From Paracoccus denitrificans (lineage in GTDB: Bacteria > Pseudomonadota > Alphaproteobacteria > Rhodobacterales > Rhodobacteraceae), in contig VAFL01000014.1 in the NCBI GenBank assembly GCA_005768755.1, positions 29,207 through 93,206 on the forward strand: 64,000 nucleotides of DNA, given 5' to 3'. A program made the position numbers and the translations under genes. This document shows positions 8,537 through 16,281 of this stretch, in pieces (the stretch's first letter is position 1; each line of letters starts with the position of its first letter). The notes below the pieces were generated by a model. The model saw only the letters and a list, made by a program, of their open reading frames with translations, searched no databases and was not told the origin of the DNA.

Positions 8537-9406
8537 ATGAGCGGAACCTATGACGATCGTGATGGCAAGATATGGATGGATGGCACACTCGTCGATTGGC
8601 GCGACGCCAAGGTGCATATCCTGACCCATGCGCTGCATTATGCCTCTTCGGTGTTCGAGGGCGAGAGGTGCTATGATGGCAAGATCTTCAAGGGACATGA
8701 ACATTCGCTGCGCCTGATCGAATCGGGCCGACTTCTGGACATGCCGGTTCCCTATTCAGCCGAAGAACTGGACGCCGCGAAACAGGCCGTTCTGACGGCC
8801 AACGGGCTTGAAAACGCCTACCTGCGCGCGATTGCCTGGCGAGCGTCTGGTCCGGATATGGGCGTCTCAGCGGCGGGCAACCCTGTCAGCGTCGCCGTCG
8901 TCGCATGGGAATGGGGCAGCTATTATGGCGATGCGAAATGGCAAGGCGCGAAGCTGGATATCAGCAAGTGGAAGCGCCCCGATCCCGAAACCATACCCGC
9001 CGCTGCCAAGGCCGCAGGCCTTTACATGATCTGCACCATGTCCAAACATGCCGCCGAAGCGAAGGGCTGTTCCGACGCGTTGTTTTACGACTGGGAAGGT
9101 TACGTAGCAGAAGCCACAGGCGCGAATATCTTCTTCGTCAAGGATGGCGAAATTCATACCCCGCTGGCCGACCGCTTCCTGAACGGGATCACCCGCCAGA
9201 CCGTCATCCAGATGGCCCGCGACAAGGGCCTGACCGTCCATGAGCGTCGGATTCTGCCCGAAGAGCTGGAAGGTTTCAGCGAATGCTGGCTGACCGGGAC
9301 CGCGGCCGAGGTCACGCCGGTCGGCCAAATCGGGGATTATCACTTCCAGGTCGGCCGGATCACGCGCGATATCGCCGAATCCTATGAACAGCTTGTCCGC
9401 AGCTAA
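8537..9406 (+). CDS. ilvE: branched-chain amino acid aminotransferase
   Basis: 289 residues from the ATG at 8537 (MSGTYDDRDGKIWMDG); a TTG at 8522 would add five residues, but GCGAGGA just before 8537 fits as its ribosome site. The fold-type IV PLP enzyme features are ALHYASSVFEGERCYDG near residue 32-48, the likely PLP lysine K158 in AAAKAAGLYM, and EATGANIFFVKDG and LTGTAAEVTPVGQIG further on. It interconverts branched-chain amino acids and their 2-oxo acids. Divergent from petP. D-amino-acid transaminase is the nearest alternative, but the pattern favours IlvE. Confidence 0.9.
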   Translation: MSGTYDDRDGKIWMDGTLVDWRDAKVHILTHALHYASSVFEGERCYDGKIFKGHEHSLRLIESGRLLDMPVPYSAEELDAAKQAVLTANGLENAYLRAIAWRASGPDMGVSAAGNPVSVAVVAWEWGSYYGDAKWQGAKLDISKWKRPDPETIPAAAKAAGLYMICTMSKHAAEAKGCSDALFYDWEGYVAEATGANIFFVKDGEIHTPLADRFLNGITRQTVIQMARDKGLTVHERRILPEELEGFSECWLTGTAAEVTPVGQIGDYHFQVGRITRDIAESYEQLVRS

Positions 9407-9458
9407 TCCGCAATGCGGGGCGTTGCTTTACGGGCAACGTCCCACCAGATAGCAGGTT

Positions 9459-10583
9459 ATGAAAATGCCCCTGCGGACCGCCTTGCCCTTCTGGATGTCG
9501 CTTGGCCTGCTGCCACTGGCTTTGCTGGCGGCATGGCAGGGTGCCTTCTGGTGGATGCTGATGCCTGCCTATGCGTGGTATCTGTCGACGGGGCTTGACC
9601 TGGTTCTTGGCCTGAACCGCGAGAATGCCGATACCACAACCCCGACCGAGGCACTGTTCTGGTATCGGGCGGTCACGATCATCTGGGTGCCGGTGCAGGT
9701 CGGTCTGATCTTCGGGCTGATCTGGTATGCAGGTCATTCCGCGCTGTCCTTCTGGGAACAGATCGGGCTGTTTGTTGGACTAGGCGTCGCTAGCGGGACC
9801 ATCGGCATGGTCTACGCGCATGAACTTTTGCATCAGCGTCCCGCTTGGGAGCGTTTTCTGGGCGATGTGCTGCTGGCATCGACGCTGTATTCGCATTTCC
9901 GGACCGAGCATCTGGTCGTCCATCATTCCTGGGTCGGAACGCCGCGCGATGCGGTATCTGCCCGCTACAATGAGGGCTTCCATCGCTTTTTCTGGCGCGT
10001 GCTTCGTGATGGGCCGCAGAGTGCGTGGCGGGCGGAAAAGGCGCGGCTGGCGCGCGCCGGGCGCAGCGTGTGGGACCGCAAGAACCCGTTCTGGCGCTAT
10101 ATGTCGCTGCAGGTCGCGATGATCTTGCTGGCGATCTTGCTGGGTGGCTGGATGGGACTGCTGCTGTTCGTGGTTCAGGCCGTCATCGCCGTCTGGCAAC
10201 TTGAACTGACGAATTACGTCGAACATTACGGGTTGACCCGCAAGCATCTGGGCGACGGCAAATATGAACATGTAAAGCCGCGCCACAGCTGGAACGCGGC
10301 GCATACGGCGACGAACTGGCTGCTGATCAATCTGCAGCGCCATTCAGATCACCACTACAAGCCCGACCGTCGCTTTCCACTGCTGCAGACCTATTCAGAG
10401 GATGAGGCGCCGCAGCTTCCCTTCGGCTATCCCGGCATGACATTTCTGGCGATGATCCCGCCCTTGTGGCGCAAGCGAATGAACCCGCGTGTCCGGGACT
10501 GGCGGCGGCAGTTCTATCCTGAGATCGAGGATTGGGGACCCTATAACCGGGGCGAGCTGCCGATGCCGCGCGGCGCGCTGTAG
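9459..10583 (+). CDS. alkB: AlkB-type membrane non-haem di-iron alkane 1-monooxygenase
   Basis: 374 residues, integral membrane with hydrophobic segments at about 10-50, 70-115 and 212-248. The histidine boxes that bind the di-iron centre are HELLH (121-125), EHLVVHH (150-156) and LQRHSDHH (292-299). The AlkB-distinctive NYVEHYGL lies at 252-259, and APQLPFGYPGM follows the third box, as in AlkB rather than in desaturases. The family hydroxylates terminal methyl groups of alkanes using rubredoxin as electron donor. No rubredoxin or reductase gene is adjacent, so the true substrate could be another hydrophobic compound. The gene is followed by a bidirectional terminator. Confidence 0.88.
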   Translation: MKMPLRTALPFWMSLGLLPLALLAAWQGAFWWMLMPAYAWYLSTGLDLVLGLNRENADTTTPTEALFWYRAVTIIWVPVQVGLIFGLIWYAGHSALSFWEQIGLFVGLGVASGTIGMVYAHELLHQRPAWERFLGDVLLASTLYSHFRTEHLVVHHSWVGTPRDAVSARYNEGFHRFFWRVLRDGPQSAWRAEKARLARAGRSVWDRKNPFWRYMSLQVAMILLAILLGGWMGLLLFVVQAVIAVWQLELTNYVEHYGLTRKHLGDGKYEHVKPRHSWNAAHTATNWLLINLQRHSDHHYKPDRRFPLLQTYSEDEAPQLPFGYPGMTFLAMIPPLWRKRMNPRVRDWRRQFYPEIEDWGPYNRGELPMPRGAL

Positions 10584-10650
10584 GGGTGACTGTCACGACC
10601 GGCCGAGCAGGCTTCTGCCGGTTGTCGCATCGGCAGGGATCCAAAGAAAA

Positions 10651-10674
10651 ACGGGCCGCAAACTCGCGGCCCGT
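10651..10674. terminator. bidirectional intrinsic terminator between alkB and gcd
   Basis: A perfect 9-bp stem, ACGGGCCGC / GCGGCCCGT, with a 6-base loop lies between the converging alkB and gcd stops. TTTTC follows on the plus strand, and A-rich sequence before it gives a T-run on the minus strand. Confidence 0.85.
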
Positions 10675-10687
10675 TTTCAGGTCTGCC

Positions 10688-13096
10688 TCAGCTATCCGGC
10701 AGGGCGTAGGCGACCACATAATCGCCCCGGTCGGGCGACTGCCGCGCACCGCCGGCCGAGATGACGATATATTGCCGCCCGTCTTCGGGCGAGACATATG
10801 ACATCGGCGTCCCCTGAGAGCCGACAGGCAGGCGGGCTTTCCACACCTCTTCGCCGGTGCGCATGTCGAAGGCGCGCAGCCAATAGTCCTGCGTGGCGGC
10901 AAAGAAGACCAACCCGCCCTCGGTCGCAAGCGAGCCGCCGATCGTCGGCATGCCCACCGGCATCGGCAGGCCCATCTTCACACCGTAAAGGACCGTGTCC
11001 TGCACCGTGCCAAGCGGCACCTCCCACGCGACGGTTTGATCGTCCATGTTGATCGCCGTCAGCGAACCGAAGGGCGGTTTCTGGCAAGGGATGCCAAGCG
11101 GCGACAGGAAGCGATCCTTGATCACAGAGTAGGGCGTGCCCTGCAGCGGCACGGCACCCATGCCGGCATTGACGGATTCGTTGCCGTCCCCGGCCTGTGC
11201 TTCAGCCTCTTGCGGTTCCATATGGACCCACAATCCAAGGCGCATGTCGTTCACGAACAGGGTGTTGCTGTTCGGATCATGCGACAGACCGCCCCAGTTC
11301 ATCCCGCCAAGCGAGCCGGGATAGGACAGCGAGTAATCGACGTCCGGCGCGGTAAAAAGCCCTTCGTAGCGATACCCCTTGAAGATATAGCGGCACATCA
11401 GCTGATCGAAGGGCGTGGCACCCCACATATCAGCCTCGGTCAGAGGGCCGACCCCGATCTGGGGCATCCCGACCGAGAAGGGCTGCGTTTCGGCATAATT
11501 CTCGTCCGGGATATTGGCGGGCAGAACCTCACGCTCTTCCACTTCGGTCAGCGGCTCGCCTGTGGCGCGGTCCAGAACGAAGATCTGTCCGGCCTTGGTG
11601 CCGAAGACGAGCGCAGGCGTGCCGTCGAAATCGATCAGCGTCGGCTGCATCGGAACGTCGAAATCCCACAGATCGTGGTGGACGGTCTGATACTTCCACC
11701 GCTCATCCCCGGTGGTCGCATCCAGCGCCAGCAGCGTCGCGCCATATTCTTCGTCCTCGGGCGTGCGTTCCACCCCCCACAGGTCGATGGCGGCGCTGCC
11801 GACTGGCAGGAAGACGGTGTTCGACGACGCATCATATGTCATCGGCGCCCAGACGTTCGGGGTCGAGCGTGTGTAGACATCATCGCCCGTCGGTGCCTGC
11901 CGGTCATCAGGATCGCCCGGATCGAAGGCCCACCGCATTTCGCCCGTGATGACGTCGAAGCCGCGAACGACGCCGCCCGGCATATCAAGCGCCACGTTAT
12001 CGGCAACGCGGCCGCCGACGACGACGGTGGTCCCTGCCATCACGGGTGGCGACGTTACTTCGTAAAGCGGCGATTCAGAGTTGCCGAGGCCGAGTTTCAG
12101 ATTGACCGTGCCATTGTCGCCAAAGTCGGTGCAAAGCTCGCCCGTGTCGGCATCAAGCGCGACAAGCAGCGCGTCGATGGTGTTCATGATGATCCGGCGA
12201 CGGCAGGCCGCGTCTTCTGGAAGCTGAACCGGCGTGACGTCGCTTGCATCGGCCGTATCCGGTTCAGGCAGCGGAGCATCGATATCGAAATAGGCAAGGC
12301 CGCGGCAGCGAACCCAGACGGTCGTTTCCGTGGGGAAATCGTGACGCCAGTTCTCCTCGCCCGAAGTGGCGTTAAGCGAGATGACGGTGTTGTGCGGCGT
12401 GCAAAGGAACAGATCTTCGCCCACCTGCAGAGGCGTGCTTTGATCTTCGGCACCGCCCCCGGTGCTGTCGGGAATGTCGCCGGTCTGGAAGGTCCATGCG
12501 ACCTCAAGCTGGTTCACATTCTCGGGCGTGATCTGATTGATCGCGGCGAAGCGGTTCTGATCCGGCGTTCCGCCATATTCGGGCCAGTCCTGCGCCTGAT
12601 CAGCGTCGGCTGAAGGCTGGGCAAGTTCAACGGTCGCATTGCGAACGCCATGCGGCTGGAACATGCCCCAGCCAAAGCCGATCACTGCCAGTAGCCCGAC
12701 GCCTGCGATGCCCAGGAAGGGCAGCGTCATCGGCATCCGGCCATCCCGCTTCAGCGTCAACGGGTGCAGGGCCATGATGACGACGAAGGCGCAGAGGAAG
12801 GTGAATATCCGGGCATGAAGCGGCCAGAATTCAAGGCCGACTTCCCAGTAGGCCCAGACGACCGTTGCGACAAATGCCACAACATAGACGGCTGCTCCGG
12901 CAGGCTCGCCCCGCGCGATCAGCACGCCCGAAATCAGCAGCGCCAGCCCCATCAGCACATAATACCAGCTTCCGTCCCTTGCGATCAGCATGACGCCGCC
13001 GATCGTCAGGCCAAGGCCCGCAAGCGCGACAAGCGTGCCGAGCAGGATCATCAACCATGTCAGAGGTGCGGAAAGCGTCGAATTTCGATCGGTCAT
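10688..13096 (-). CDS. gcd: membrane-bound PQQ-dependent dehydrogenase, glucose/quinate/shikimate family
   Basis: 802 residues. About five transmembrane helices occupy residues 15-145, followed by a periplasmic PQQ beta-propeller. The first propeller motifs include DWPEYGGTPDQNRFAAINQI and VNQLEVAWTFQTGDIP. Further landmarks are GGGAEDQSTPLQVGEDLFLCTPHN, RGFDVITGEMRWAFDPGDPDD and the C-terminal GGLVFFAATQDYWLRAFD. The enzyme oxidises aldoses or cyclic polyols in the periplasm and passes electrons to ubiquinone. Gcd is the default choice, but quinate and shikimate dehydrogenases share the architecture. No PQQ synthesis genes lie in the window, so cofactor must come from elsewhere. Confidence 0.9.
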   Translation of the reverse strand: MTDRNSTLSAPLTWLMILLGTLVALAGLGLTIGGVMLIARDGSWYYVLMGLALLISGVLIARGEPAGAAVYVVAFVATVVWAYWEVGLEFWPLHARIFTFLCAFVVIMALHPLTLKRDGRMPMTLPFLGIAGVGLLAVIGFGWGMFQPHGVRNATVELAQPSADADQAQDWPEYGGTPDQNRFAAINQITPENVNQLEVAWTFQTGDIPDSTGGGAEDQSTPLQVGEDLFLCTPHNTVISLNATSGEENWRHDFPTETTVWVRCRGLAYFDIDAPLPEPDTADASDVTPVQLPEDAACRRRIIMNTIDALLVALDADTGELCTDFGDNGTVNLKLGLGNSESPLYEVTSPPVMAGTTVVVGGRVADNVALDMPGGVVRGFDVITGEMRWAFDPGDPDDRQAPTGDDVYTRSTPNVWAPMTYDASSNTVFLPVGSAAIDLWGVERTPEDEEYGATLLALDATTGDERWKYQTVHHDLWDFDVPMQPTLIDFDGTPALVFGTKAGQIFVLDRATGEPLTEVEEREVLPANIPDENYAETQPFSVGMPQIGVGPLTEADMWGATPFDQLMCRYIFKGYRYEGLFTAPDVDYSLSYPGSLGGMNWGGLSHDPNSNTLFVNDMRLGLWVHMEPQEAEAQAGDGNESVNAGMGAVPLQGTPYSVIKDRFLSPLGIPCQKPPFGSLTAINMDDQTVAWEVPLGTVQDTVLYGVKMGLPMPVGMPTIGGSLATEGGLVFFAATQDYWLRAFDMRTGEEVWKARLPVGSQGTPMSYVSPEDGRQYIVISAGGARQSPDRGDYVVAYALPDS

Positions 13097-13281
13097 CGCC
13101 TCGTCCTTTTGTTATTATGGATATGTTTGGTTAGATCGAGCGCGGCCAGAACGGACAATCCACCGGCGATCTGCCTGTTCACAACATTTCAAACCATCGC
13201 GACATGGGCAAGCCATGATGCCCGCCAATTGGGTTTCGCCGCGGCGGCAGATGCAAAAATGCAAATCCGGATCGCCCCACG

Positions 13282-13313
13282 AAAAAAGCCCCGCCAACCG
13301 AAGAGGGCGGGGC
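13282..13313 (-). terminator. intrinsic terminator of ccrM
   Basis: An 8-bp GC stem (GCCCCGCC 13288-13295 / GGCGGGGC 13306-13313) is followed, reading the minus strand, by six T residues (13287-13282). It lies about 60 bases downstream of the ccrM stop and is oriented for it. The stretch 13097-13281 between it and the gcd start shows no gene and presumably carries the gcd promoter. Confidence 0.85.
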
Positions 13314-13371
13314 AAGTTTGTCCGAGCCGAACGAGCGAGGCTGTCGGACATGGCGAAACTGTGTTGGTGGA

Positions 13372-14484
13372 TCAGTTGGGACGTTCGTCCATCTCGTCGC
13401 GGATCTGCTGACGCAGCGCGTCGATGGGGATCATCTTGCCCTCGCGCTTGAAGTGCCAGTAGGTCCAGCCGTTGCAGGACGGCGCGCCTTCCAGCTTCGC
13501 GCCGACCTGGTGGATCGAGCCCTTGACGTCGCCGCCCGAAAGGCTGCCATCGGCGCGGACCCTGGCCTTGTGGCGGTTGCCGATCGAATAAAGCTCTTCT
13601 CCTGGGCGCAGCATGCCGCGTTCGACGACCTGTCCGAAGGGAACGCGCGGCTCGGCACGCTTGCCGGTCGATGTGGCAAGCGCTTCGGCATGGAGGCGGC
13701 GGATACGGTTCATCCGTTTCGTGGCAGCATCGCGATAACCGGTTTCACGTTCGATACCGATGAAGTCGCGCCCCAGCATCTTTGCAACTGCACCGGTGGT
13801 GCCGGTGCCGAAGAAGGGGTCAAGGACAACATCACCCGGATTGGTTGTGCCAATCAGCACCCGATGCAGCAACGATTCCGGTTTCTGGGTCGGATGGGCC
13901 TTGTCGCCGCGTTCATCCTTCAGGCGCTCGCCACCGTTGCAGATCGGCAAAACCCAATCAGAGCGCATCTGGACGCCTTCATTCAGCGACTTCAGCGCCT
14001 CATAGTTGAAGGTGTATTTCGCGCTTTCGGATTTCGAGCACCAGATCAGCGTTTCATGTGCGTTTGTAAGCCGCTTGCCACGGAAGTTCGGCATGGGGTT
14101 TGATTTGCGCCAGATGACGTCGTTCAGGATCCAGAACCCCTGATTCTGCAGCTCGGCGCCGACGCGGAAAATGTTGTGATAGCTACCGATCACCCACAGC
14201 GCGCCATTGGGTTTCAAAAGCCGACGTGCCGCCGATAGCCACTCGCGGGTGAATTGATCATAGGTGGCAAAGCTGGAGAACTGGTCCCAATGATCGTCCA
14301 CCGCATCAACGCGCGAATTGTCTGGCCGGTGCAGATCGCCGCGCAACTGTAGGTTGTATGGCGGGTCCGCAAAGATCAGATCGACGCTGGCTTCAGGCAG
14401 CGCGTTCATAACCTCGACGCAGTCGCCTGCAAGGATCTGGTTCAGCGGTAAGCCGCGCGCAGGCGCGTCGTCTTTGGATTTCAT
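13372..14484 (-). CDS. ccrM: cell-cycle DNA adenine methyltransferase CcrM (GANTC)
   Basis: 370 residues. A beta-class N6-adenine methylase: catalytic DPPY at 40-43 (FADPPYNL), the SAM-binding FFGTGTTGAVA in the second third, and NPMPNFRGKRLTNAHETLIW between them. The C-terminal extension (about 275-370, with SLSGGDVKGSIHQVG and CNGWTYWHF) is the region that sets CcrM apart from short phage methylases. CcrM methylates GANTC on new DNA late in the cell cycle in alphaproteobacteria. There is no cognate restriction gene nearby. It lies downstream of rnhB on the same strand with a 90-base gap that contains three GANTC sites. Confidence 0.95.
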   Translation of the reverse strand: MKSKDDAPARGLPLNQILAGDCVEVMNALPEASVDLIFADPPYNLQLRGDLHRPDNSRVDAVDDHWDQFSSFATYDQFTREWLSAARRLLKPNGALWVIGSYHNIFRVGAELQNQGFWILNDVIWRKSNPMPNFRGKRLTNAHETLIWCSKSESAKYTFNYEALKSLNEGVQMRSDWVLPICNGGERLKDERGDKAHPTQKPESLLHRVLIGTTNPGDVVLDPFFGTGTTGAVAKMLGRDFIGIERETGYRDAATKRMNRIRRLHAEALATSTGKRAEPRVPFGQVVERGMLRPGEELYSIGNRHKARVRADGSLSGGDVKGSIHQVGAKLEGAPSCNGWTYWHFKREGKMIPIDALRQQIRDEMDERPN

Positions 14485-14530
14485 CTCTGCCTCTCGATCC
14501 GCCGGATTTTCCCGGTCTGGTATGATGAGG

Positions 14531-14575
14531 ATGATGAGTCACAGGTGATTCGTCGTCAATTTATTTATTTGAATC
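14531..14575 (-). promoter_or_regulatory. putative ccrM promoter with three GANTC methylation sites
   Basis: Reading the minus strand, TTGACG (14559-14554) is followed after 17 bases by CATCAT (14536-14531), a plausible -35/-10 pair. GANTC sites lie at 14571-14575 (GAATC), 14547-14551 (GATTC, inside the spacer) and 14536-14540 (GAGTC, abutting the -10). In Caulobacter, methylation of GANTC sites near the ccrM start modulates its transcription. A similar feedback here is inference. No CtrA-type TTAA-N7-TTAA was found. Confidence 0.5.
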
Positions 14576-15224
14576 AACTGGTTGTGGTTGTGGGTTTACA
14601 CAAGATGTTGTGTACGGGTGCAAAGGAGCGCCGATGATATGGGGTTACCCCCAATTCCGTCATGGCGCGCTTGTGGCCTGGCGTGGGGTAACCGGCGTTT
14701 TCCTCCCAGCCGTAGCCTGGGAACTGTTGCGCCAAATCCACCATGACGCGATCACGTTCCGTTTTCGCAAGGATCGACGCGGCCGCGATAGAGAGTGACA
14801 GCGCATCGCCCTTCACGACGGCACGCCCCGGCATGGGCATTTGTCTGGGCAGCGCATTGCCGTCGATCAGTGCAAATGTTGGCCTGCGGGGTAGTCCGGC
14901 AAGCGCGCGGCACATTGCCAGATGAGACGCGTGATAGATGTTCAGCTCGTCGATTTCTTCGATCCAGACATGTGCGACCGCCCAGTCCGAAGATCCGCGG
15001 ATCTCTGCGGCCAGCTTGTTGCGGACGGCGGGGGACAGTTTCTTCGAATCGTTCAGACCTTCTGGAAGCCGGCGGATATCCAGGACCACGGCCGCAGCCG
15101 TAACCGGCCCGGCCAGCGGCCCGCGTCCGGCCTCGTCCACGCCGGCAACAACGCGCGCGCCGCTAAGCCGGGCGTCCAGCTCGTGCGCAAAATCAGGGCA
15201 CGGTTTGGATGGATTTGTCTTCAT
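14574..15224 (-). CDS. rnhB: ribonuclease HII
   Basis: 216 residues. RNase HII removes RNA from RNA-DNA hybrids and excises single ribonucleotides. The signature GVDEAGRGPLAGPV spans residues 28-41 with catalytic D30 and E31. Further motifs are LNDSKKLSPAVR (58-69) and ALIDGNALP with D121. The C-terminal FPGYGWEENAGYPTPGHKRAM holds the fourth metal-ligand region and the GxGYPT-like motif. It is upstream of ccrM, an arrangement common in Rhodobacterales. Confidence 0.96.
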   Translation of the reverse strand: MKTNPSKPCPDFAHELDARLSGARVVAGVDEAGRGPLAGPVTAAAVVLDIRRLPEGLNDSKKLSPAVRNKLAAEIRGSSDWAVAHVWIEEIDELNIYHASHLAMCRALAGLPRRPTFALIDGNALPRQMPMPGRAVVKGDALSLSIAAASILAKTERDRVMVDLAQQFPGYGWEENAGYPTPGHKRAMTELGVTPYHRRSFAPVHNILCKPTTTTS

Positions 15225-15291
15225 ATAGGTCGATATCCGCCGATGCGTTTTTGGACTATAGTGTTTGATTGAATGCTGTGTATCATTCAGT

Positions 15292-15376
15292 TGAACAAGT
15301 GTTCAGTAAGATCGGCCCCCATCATGATGTGTCGAAAGGAAAGCTCTCAACGGCTCAACACAATTCACGATTGTGT
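15292..15376. promoter_or_regulatory. two inverted repeats upstream of the GntR gene, putative operators
   Basis: TGAACA-AG-TGTTCA (15292-15305) and ACACAAT-TCACG-ATTGTGT (15358-15376) are perfect inverted repeats in the 229-base gap between divergent rnhB and the GntR regulator. A TTGACT hexamer at 15396-15401 could be a -35 for the regulator gene. GntR/HutC proteins bind repeats of this size, so autoregulation is plausible. Confidence 0.4.
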
Positions 15377-15453
15377 CGAAGCAGGGGCTTATTCTTTGAC
15401 TGTTTGGACAGCTTTTCTTACCTAATGACCTTCTCGTATCACTGTCCATCATA

Positions 15454-16224
15454 ATGACAGCAGGACAAATGATTTTGAATGCCAAGCGCGAACCTATGCT
15501 GCCCTCGGGTAGCCTGAGACCCGCCGGCCGACAGACACTGAATACCTGGCAATCCGTTCAAGCCGAAGTGCTGAGCAGGATTCGCAGCGGGAAGTGGCGA
15601 GCGGGGCAACTGATACCAACAGAGCATCAGCTGGCCAAGGAAATGGGGTGCGCGCGTGCCACCATCAATCGCGCGCTCAGTCAGTTGGCGCAGGACGGCA
15701 TCGTGCAGCGTCGACGCCGGGTCGGCACCCGAATCGCTGCGACTTCGGTGCCCGATGCCGGCGCCGAAGCCGTGCCGATCCGAAACGAGGTCGAGGCAAC
15801 CGGCGCCACCTATGGCTATCGTCTGACCGGACATGACATCGTGCGCGCCACGTCGGAAATCATGTCTATCATGCATGTCGCCCGCACTGATCCGCTGATC
15901 CGGTACCGCGCACTCATCACTGCCGATGACGCACCATATTGCGTCGAGGTTGGCTATCTGGCGCATCAGAAACAGGTTGAACTGACTGACGAGATGATCC
16001 GCGACGCAGAGCCGCTGGAATGGATGCGTCAAATGGTCACGCAGCTGTCTGGTAAGCTTGAAATACTGGCCACGCGGCTGACCGCCGAATGTGCCGAGGA
16101 ACTGGGCGCAGTTAAGGGCTTTCCGGTGCTGACGCTGGACCGTACCTTGTGGAGCGACGGCCGCGCGCTGTCTCATTCGCGCCGGGTCTATCCCCCAGGT
16201 CACCGCGTCAGTTTCGTACGCTAG
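15454..16224 (+). CDS. GntR-family (HutC/UTRA) transcriptional regulator
   Basis: 256 residues. The GntR winged-helix domain is near residues 25-95 (VQAEVLSRIRSGKWRAGQLIP, then TEHQLAKEMGCARATINRALSQL and DGIVQRRRRVGTRI). A UTRA ligand-binding domain follows (about 115-256), with DPLIRYRALITADDAPYCVE and the ending LSHSRRVYPPGHRVSF. UTRA domains sense small molecules such as sugars or histidine breakdown products; the ligand is unknown. Another ATG at 15469 (MILNAKREPM), with AGGACA before it, is an equally good start. The next gene on the strand is an L,D-transpeptidase 57 bases on, with no catabolic operon attached. Confidence 0.85.
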   Translation: MTAGQMILNAKREPMLPSGSLRPAGRQTLNTWQSVQAEVLSRIRSGKWRAGQLIPTEHQLAKEMGCARATINRALSQLAQDGIVQRRRRVGTRIAATSVPDAGAEAVPIRNEVEATGATYGYRLTGHDIVRATSEIMSIMHVARTDPLIRYRALITADDAPYCVEVGYLAHQKQVELTDEMIRDAEPLEWMRQMVTQLSGKLEILATRLTAECAEELGAVKGFPVLTLDRTLWSDGRALSHSRRVYPPGHRVSFVR

Positions 16225-16281
16225 ATCGGGAACCGCCTTCGTGCGATGTGGTTTGATTCGTATCGCAGGCAGGAGATCCAT

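Noticed and set aside
11036..12613. 525-codon plus-strand ORF inside the PQQ dehydrogenase gene
   Set aside because: Antisense shadow of gcd, Arg/His-rich with no domain pattern.
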